Below, one piece after another: positions 61,227-64,000 of a stretch of DNA of 64,000 nucleotides. Under the pieces are notes generated by a model, which was not told where the DNA came from, made no database searches, and saw nothing but the letters and a program-made list of their open reading frames with translations. The DNA comes from Bacillota bacterium (GTDB lineage Bacteria > Bacillota > Clostridia > Oscillospirales > Ruminococcaceae), in assembly GCA_023415575.1 (NCBI GenBank), contig JAEZKF010000007.1:1-64000 (forward strand), given 5' to 3'. Position numbers and translations under genes: made by a program. Every line of letters starts with the position of its first letter. Within the stretch, counting starts at the first letter, position 1.

Positions 61227-62123
61227 TTAGCCGAGCAGCTGCAGAACGCCCTGAGGCAGAGCATTTGCCTGAGCAAGCATAGCCTGAGCAGCCTGAGAAA
61301 GGATGCTGTACTTGGTGAAGGTGGTCATCTCTTTCGCCATGTCTACGTCGCGGATGCGGCTCTCAGCAGCGCTCATGTTCTCAGCGGTGGTGGAGAGGTT
61401 CTCGATGGTCTGCTCCAGACGGTTCTGAACAGCACCGAGGGCAGCTCTCTGGGTGGATACTCTCTCAATGGCGTTGTTGATGTATCCGATTGCATCAGAA
61501 GCTGCATCAGCAGTTCTCATGTCAAGAGACATCAGACTTCCGTCACCAGCATCACTCAAATCGGTAAGGCCGGATGTATCGTCATCTTTAACCAACAGGC
61601 TTGCTGCATCCATTTTCCTGATAGAAACTTCAATCTTGTCTTCATCTGCAGCAGTAGCACCAATCTGTAATTCAAGCGCTTTACCGCCAGCGGCTGTTTC
61701 ATCAAGGTCTCCGTTGAACAGCTTAATGCCGTTGAAGTTGGATGTTTCAGCTACACGGTCGATTTCGTTGATGCGGGCGTTGATTTCGTCCTGAATCTTC
61801 TGACGATCCTCATCGGTAATGGTGCCGTTCTTTGCCTGCATGGCAAGGGTGTACATACGACGGAGAGCTGTGTGGGTCTGGTCGAGCGCGCCCTCAGCGG
61901 TCTGCACGAGCGAGATGCCGTCCTGGGCATTCTTGCTTGCCTGCTCAAGACCAGCAATTTGAGCTCTCATCTTCTCGGAGATCGCAAGACCTGCAGCGTT
62001 GTCAGCTGCGCGGTTGATTGCAGAACCGGAAGACAGCTTTTCGAGAGACTTGGACAGCATGCTGTTGTTCACAGTCAGTCTGTTCAGTGTGTTCATTGCG
62101 CTGATGTTGTTACCAATACGCAT
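61227..62123 (-). CDS. hag: Flagellin (shorter copy)
   Basis: A 298-residue flagellin, the filament subunit exported through the flagellar channel. The N-terminal D0/D1 region (MRIGNNISAMNTLNRLTVNNSMLSKSLEKLSSG, ...INRAADNAAGLAISEKMRAQI) and the C-terminal region (NRLEQTIENLSTTAENMSAAESRIRDVDMAKEM, ending QANALPQGVLQLLG) are canonical. The central variable part is only ~70 residues. Its ends are nearly identical to those of the upstream flagellin. AAGGAGG precedes the ATG. It lies 103 bases after the longer copy and lacks a clear sigma-D promoter of its own, so it is probably co-transcribed. Confidence 0.95.
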   Translation of the reverse strand: MRIGNNISAMNTLNRLTVNNSMLSKSLEKLSSGSAINRAADNAAGLAISEKMRAQIAGLEQASKNAQDGISLVQTAEGALDQTHTALRRMYTLAMQAKNGTITDEDRQKIQDEINARINEIDRVAETSNFNGIKLFNGDLDETAAGGKALELQIGATAADEDKIEVSIRKMDAASLLVKDDDTSGLTDLSDAGDGSLMSLDMRTADAASDAIGYINNAIERVSTQRAALGAVQNRLEQTIENLSTTAENMSAAESRIRDVDMAKEMTTFTKYSILSQAAQAMLAQANALPQGVLQLLG

Positions 62124-62151
62124 ATTTTTTCCTCCTTGAGTTTTTATTGTG

Positions 62152-62178
62152 GGCGGGATTCATTCCCGCCCGTTTTTT
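62152..62178 (-). other. Hairpin in the leader of the shorter flagellin gene
   Basis: GGGCGGG/CCCGCCC arms with a seven-base loop lie about 30 bases before the start codon. The leader of the longer copy has a comparable GGGAAGGAAT/ATTCCGACCC hairpin (63456-63486). Shared leader structure suggests common post-transcriptional control, as known for other flagellin messages. Confidence 0.4.
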
Positions 62179-62226
62179 GATTATTAAGCGGCATCAATGC
62201 GACCAGCGTTAAGCTGGTATGTAATC

Positions 62227-63426
62227 TTAGCCGAGCAGCTGCAGAACACCCTGAGGCAGAGCATTTGCCTGAGCGAGCATTGCCTGAGCAGCCTGAGAAA
62301 GGATGCTGTACTTGGTGAAGGTAGTCATCTCTTTCGCCATGTCAACGTCACGGATGCGGCTCTCAGCAGCGCTCATGTTCTCAGCGGTGGTGGAGAGATT
62401 CTCAATGGTCTGCTCCAGACGGTTCTGAACAGCACCGAGGCTAGCTCTCTGGCTGGATACCTTCTCAATAGCAGCATTGATTTTTCCAATTGCTTCGCCA
62501 GCCTTATCAGCAGTGCTCATATCGAGCGTGGTTTCGGTTGCACCGAGACCGAGAAGGGTCTTTGCATCCATCTTGCTGATATTAACATCAATCTTATCCG
62601 CAGCATCAGCGGTTGCACCAATCTGCAGTTCAAGTGCCGTACCAGTGCCTGCTGCCTTGTATGCTGTACCACCAGCAAACGAGATATTGGAAGTACCATC
62701 GGCAACTCCAGTCAGATTGATTGTAGCAACGGTATTACCTGCTCCATCTTCCAAAGTAATTTCATCATCATCGACGCCTATTGTGTAAGTGCCGACAGTA
62801 TCGCCGTCAGCAATTCCTGTTAGCGTAAACTTATCTCCGGTCGCACCACTATCATACACTGCGCTGAATTTCAGGCTGTTGATAGCATTGAGCAGTTCTG
62901 TAGAAGTTTCTGTTGCTTCATTGGCAATAGAAACACTTACTTTAACTTTGGTGTCATCCGATGATGCAGCCGTAGGGGCTTTTCCATCGACAGCCGGAGA
63001 ACCATCCAAGCTTCCATCAAACAGCTTGATACCGTTGAAGTTAGAGGTTACGGATACACGATCAATCTCATTGATGCGGGCATCGATTTCGTCCTGAATC
63101 TTCTGACGATCCTCGGCGGTGATGGTGCCGTTCTTTGCCTGCATGGCAAGGGTGTACATACGACGGAGAGCAGTGTGGGTCTGGTCGAGTGCGCCCTCAG
63201 CGGTCTGCACGAGCGAGATGCCGTCCTGAGCGTTCTTGCTTGCCTGCTCGAGGCCAGCAATCTGAGCTCTCATCTTCTCGGAGATAGCAAGACCAGCAGC
63301 GTTGTCGGCTGCACGGTTGATTGCAGAACCGGAAGACAGCTTCTCGAGGGACTTGGACAGCATGCTGTTGTTTACGGTCAGTCTGTTCAGCGTGTTCATT
63401 GCGCTGATGTTGTTGCCAATACGCAT
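62227..63426 (-). CDS. hag: Flagellin (longer copy)
   Basis: A 399-residue flagellin. Residues ~1-150 and the last ~110 match the shorter copy almost exactly. The central ~135 residues are a distinct surface domain with a Thr/Ala/Gly/Asp-rich beta composition (KFTLTGIADGDTVGTYTIGVDDDEITLEDG). This copy carries the sigma-D promoter and a 5' leader hairpin. Two serotype-like centres on shared ends would allow mixed filaments or exchange by recombination. Confidence 0.95.
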   Translation of the reverse strand: MRIGNNISAMNTLNRLTVNNSMLSKSLEKLSSGSAINRAADNAAGLAISEKMRAQIAGLEQASKNAQDGISLVQTAEGALDQTHTALRRMYTLAMQAKNGTITAEDRQKIQDEIDARINEIDRVSVTSNFNGIKLFDGSLDGSPAVDGKAPTAASSDDTKVKVSVSIANEATETSTELLNAINSLKFSAVYDSGATGDKFTLTGIADGDTVGTYTIGVDDDEITLEDGAGNTVATINLTGVADGTSNISFAGGTAYKAAGTGTALELQIGATADAADKIDVNISKMDAKTLLGLGATETTLDMSTADKAGEAIGKINAAIEKVSSQRASLGAVQNRLEQTIENLSTTAENMSAAESRIRDVDMAKEMTTFTKYSILSQAAQAMLAQANALPQGVLQLLG

Positions 63427-63504
63427 AAATGTTTTCCTCCTTGAGTTTTGATTTTTCCGTAAGTCGGGTCGGAATCATTCCTTCCCGCTTTGCTTACAAC
63501 TTAT

Positions 63505-63531
63505 ATATCGACTAAATCGAGGGGAACTTTA
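63505..63531 (-). promoter_or_regulatory. Sigma-D (sigma-28) promoter of the flagellin genes
   Basis: On the minus strand TAAAGTTC (63531-63524), 11 bases, then GTCGATAT (63512-63505). The sigma-28 consensus is TAAAGTTT-N11-GCCGATAA, giving 7 of 8 and 6 of 8 matches with exact spacing, about 80 bases upstream of the longer flagellin. The remaining ~200 bases up to the aldolase terminator show nothing else. Confidence 0.8.
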
Positions 63532-63729
63532 GCGTTTTTTATGGTGCAATTTGTAACTTTGTCACATTAATACTCCGTATCAGCGCGGCTATCAAAATGC
63601 AGGATAATCAAGCAAAAACACACAAAATATAGTGGTACCGAGATATCCGATTCAGCAGTATTTAAATGTAGAATCGATTGCTTGCCCACGATTTGCATGC
63701 TATTCCCTGCTTTGTATGAAGAGACAAAA

Positions 63730-63760
63730 AAGAGGAGTGCCGCAAAACAGCACTCCTCTT
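63730..63760 (-). terminator. Terminator of the aldolase gene
   Basis: AAGAGGAGTGC/GCACTCCTCTT forms an 11-bp stem. On the minus strand it is followed by TTTTTTG, 16 bases after the aldolase stop codon. Confidence 0.85.
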
Positions 63761-63775
63761 GATTATTCGTTTGGA

Positions 63776-64000
63776 TTACTTCTTGTAAAGGGTCTTGCCG
63801 GCAGACTTTAGGTCGTTGCAAGCTTCCATTACGCGCAGGGCCATTGCCTTTTCGGCAGCGGCAAGATAGCTGCGGGGGTCGTACATCTTCTTGTTGCCGA
63901 CTTCACCCTCAACCTTGAGCACGCCGTCGTAGTTCTTGAACATATGCTCAACAATGGGACGGGTGAAGGCATACTGGGTGTCGGTGTCGATGTTCATCTT
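63776..64000 (-). CDS. fba: Class II fructose-bisphosphate aldolase, C-terminal part
   Basis: The last ~74 codons of a gene that continues beyond the window edge. KMNIDTDTQYAFTRPIVEHMFKNYDGVLKVEGEVGNKKMYDPRSYLAAAEKAMALRVMEACNDLKSAG matches the C-terminal end of zinc-dependent class II fructose-1,6-bisphosphate aldolases, where NIDTD contributes to substrate binding. It is a glycolytic enzyme, and the strong terminator and the codon use fit a highly expressed gene. The N-terminal catalytic part cannot be examined. Confidence 0.85.
   Translation of the reverse strand, partial: KMNIDTDTQYAFTRPIVEHMFKNYDGVLKVEGEVGNKKMYDPRSYLAAAEKAMALRVMEACNDLKSAGKTLYKK

Overview
The window reads as a chromosomal segment of a strictly anaerobic, motile, endospore-forming member of the Clostridia (Bacillota) with moderately high GC. 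The evidence is a pyruvate:ferredoxin oxidoreductase, the oxygen-sensitive class III ribonucleotide reductase pair nrdD-nrdG, the spoIIAA-spoIIAB-sigF sporulation operon, two flagellins behind a sigma-D type promoter, and Gram-positive style ribosome binding sites and U-tailed terminators. I do not name a species.

Layout. 1-5.9 kb (minus): the edge of an IS3-like insertion sequence that truncates a DJ-1/PfpI gene, then small enzymes (two GNAT acetyltransferases, a methyltransferase, a macrodomain protein), a membrane-anchored class C beta-lactamase-like serine hydrolase, an SPL-type radical SAM protein and mannose-6-phosphate isomerase. 6.0-7.1 kb: a type IV pilin-like protein and a companion pseudopilin. 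7.4-10.5 kb (plus): nrdDG behind a promoter with two NrdR-box-like sites. 10.6-13.1 kb: a LysM protein, an alpha/beta hydrolase and a TIGR01212-type radical SAM protein. 13.3-25.2 kb (minus): the branched-chain amino acid operon ilvB-ilvN-ilvC-ilvD-leuA-cimA-leuC-leuD-leuB. It can make Val, Leu and, through citramalate, Ile from pyruvate. It is preceded by two successive leader peptides, the first rich in Ile/Val/Leu and followed by a textbook terminator, the second rich in Val/Leu.

25.4-39.9 kb (plus): a complete type I-C CRISPR-Cas locus (cas3-cas5c-cas8c-cas7c-cas4-cas1-cas2) and an array of 86 repeats. Upstream of cas3, on the opposite strand, lies an apparent single crRNA-like gene: a degenerate repeat, a 31-nt guide and a 12-bp terminal hairpin. 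The guide matches a site in the cas3 upstream region next to a TTC motif at 13 of its first 15 positions. The only mismatches are positions 6 and 12, which are the flipped-out positions of type I guides. This looks like an autoregulatory Cas-repressing RNA (CreR-like) and is the most notable feature of the window.

40-46.9 kb: valS with a long leader, folC, spoIIAA-spoIIAB-sigF and tmk. 47-53.4 kb: two large c-di-GMP proteins and a CheW-like protein. 53.4-53.9 kb: tRNA-Gly, -Arg, -His and -Gln. 54-56.8 kb: a small membrane protein, a zinc-ribbon membrane protein and a CNNM/CorC-family transporter. 57.3-60.9 kb: pyruvate:ferredoxin oxidoreductase. 61.2-63.4 kb (minus): two tandem flagellin genes with near-identical ends. 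The right edge holds the C-terminal part of a class II fructose-bisphosphate aldolase.

Limits: product names come from motif recognition by eye. No database search, folding program or promoter model was run. Start sites were chosen from visible ribosome binding sites.
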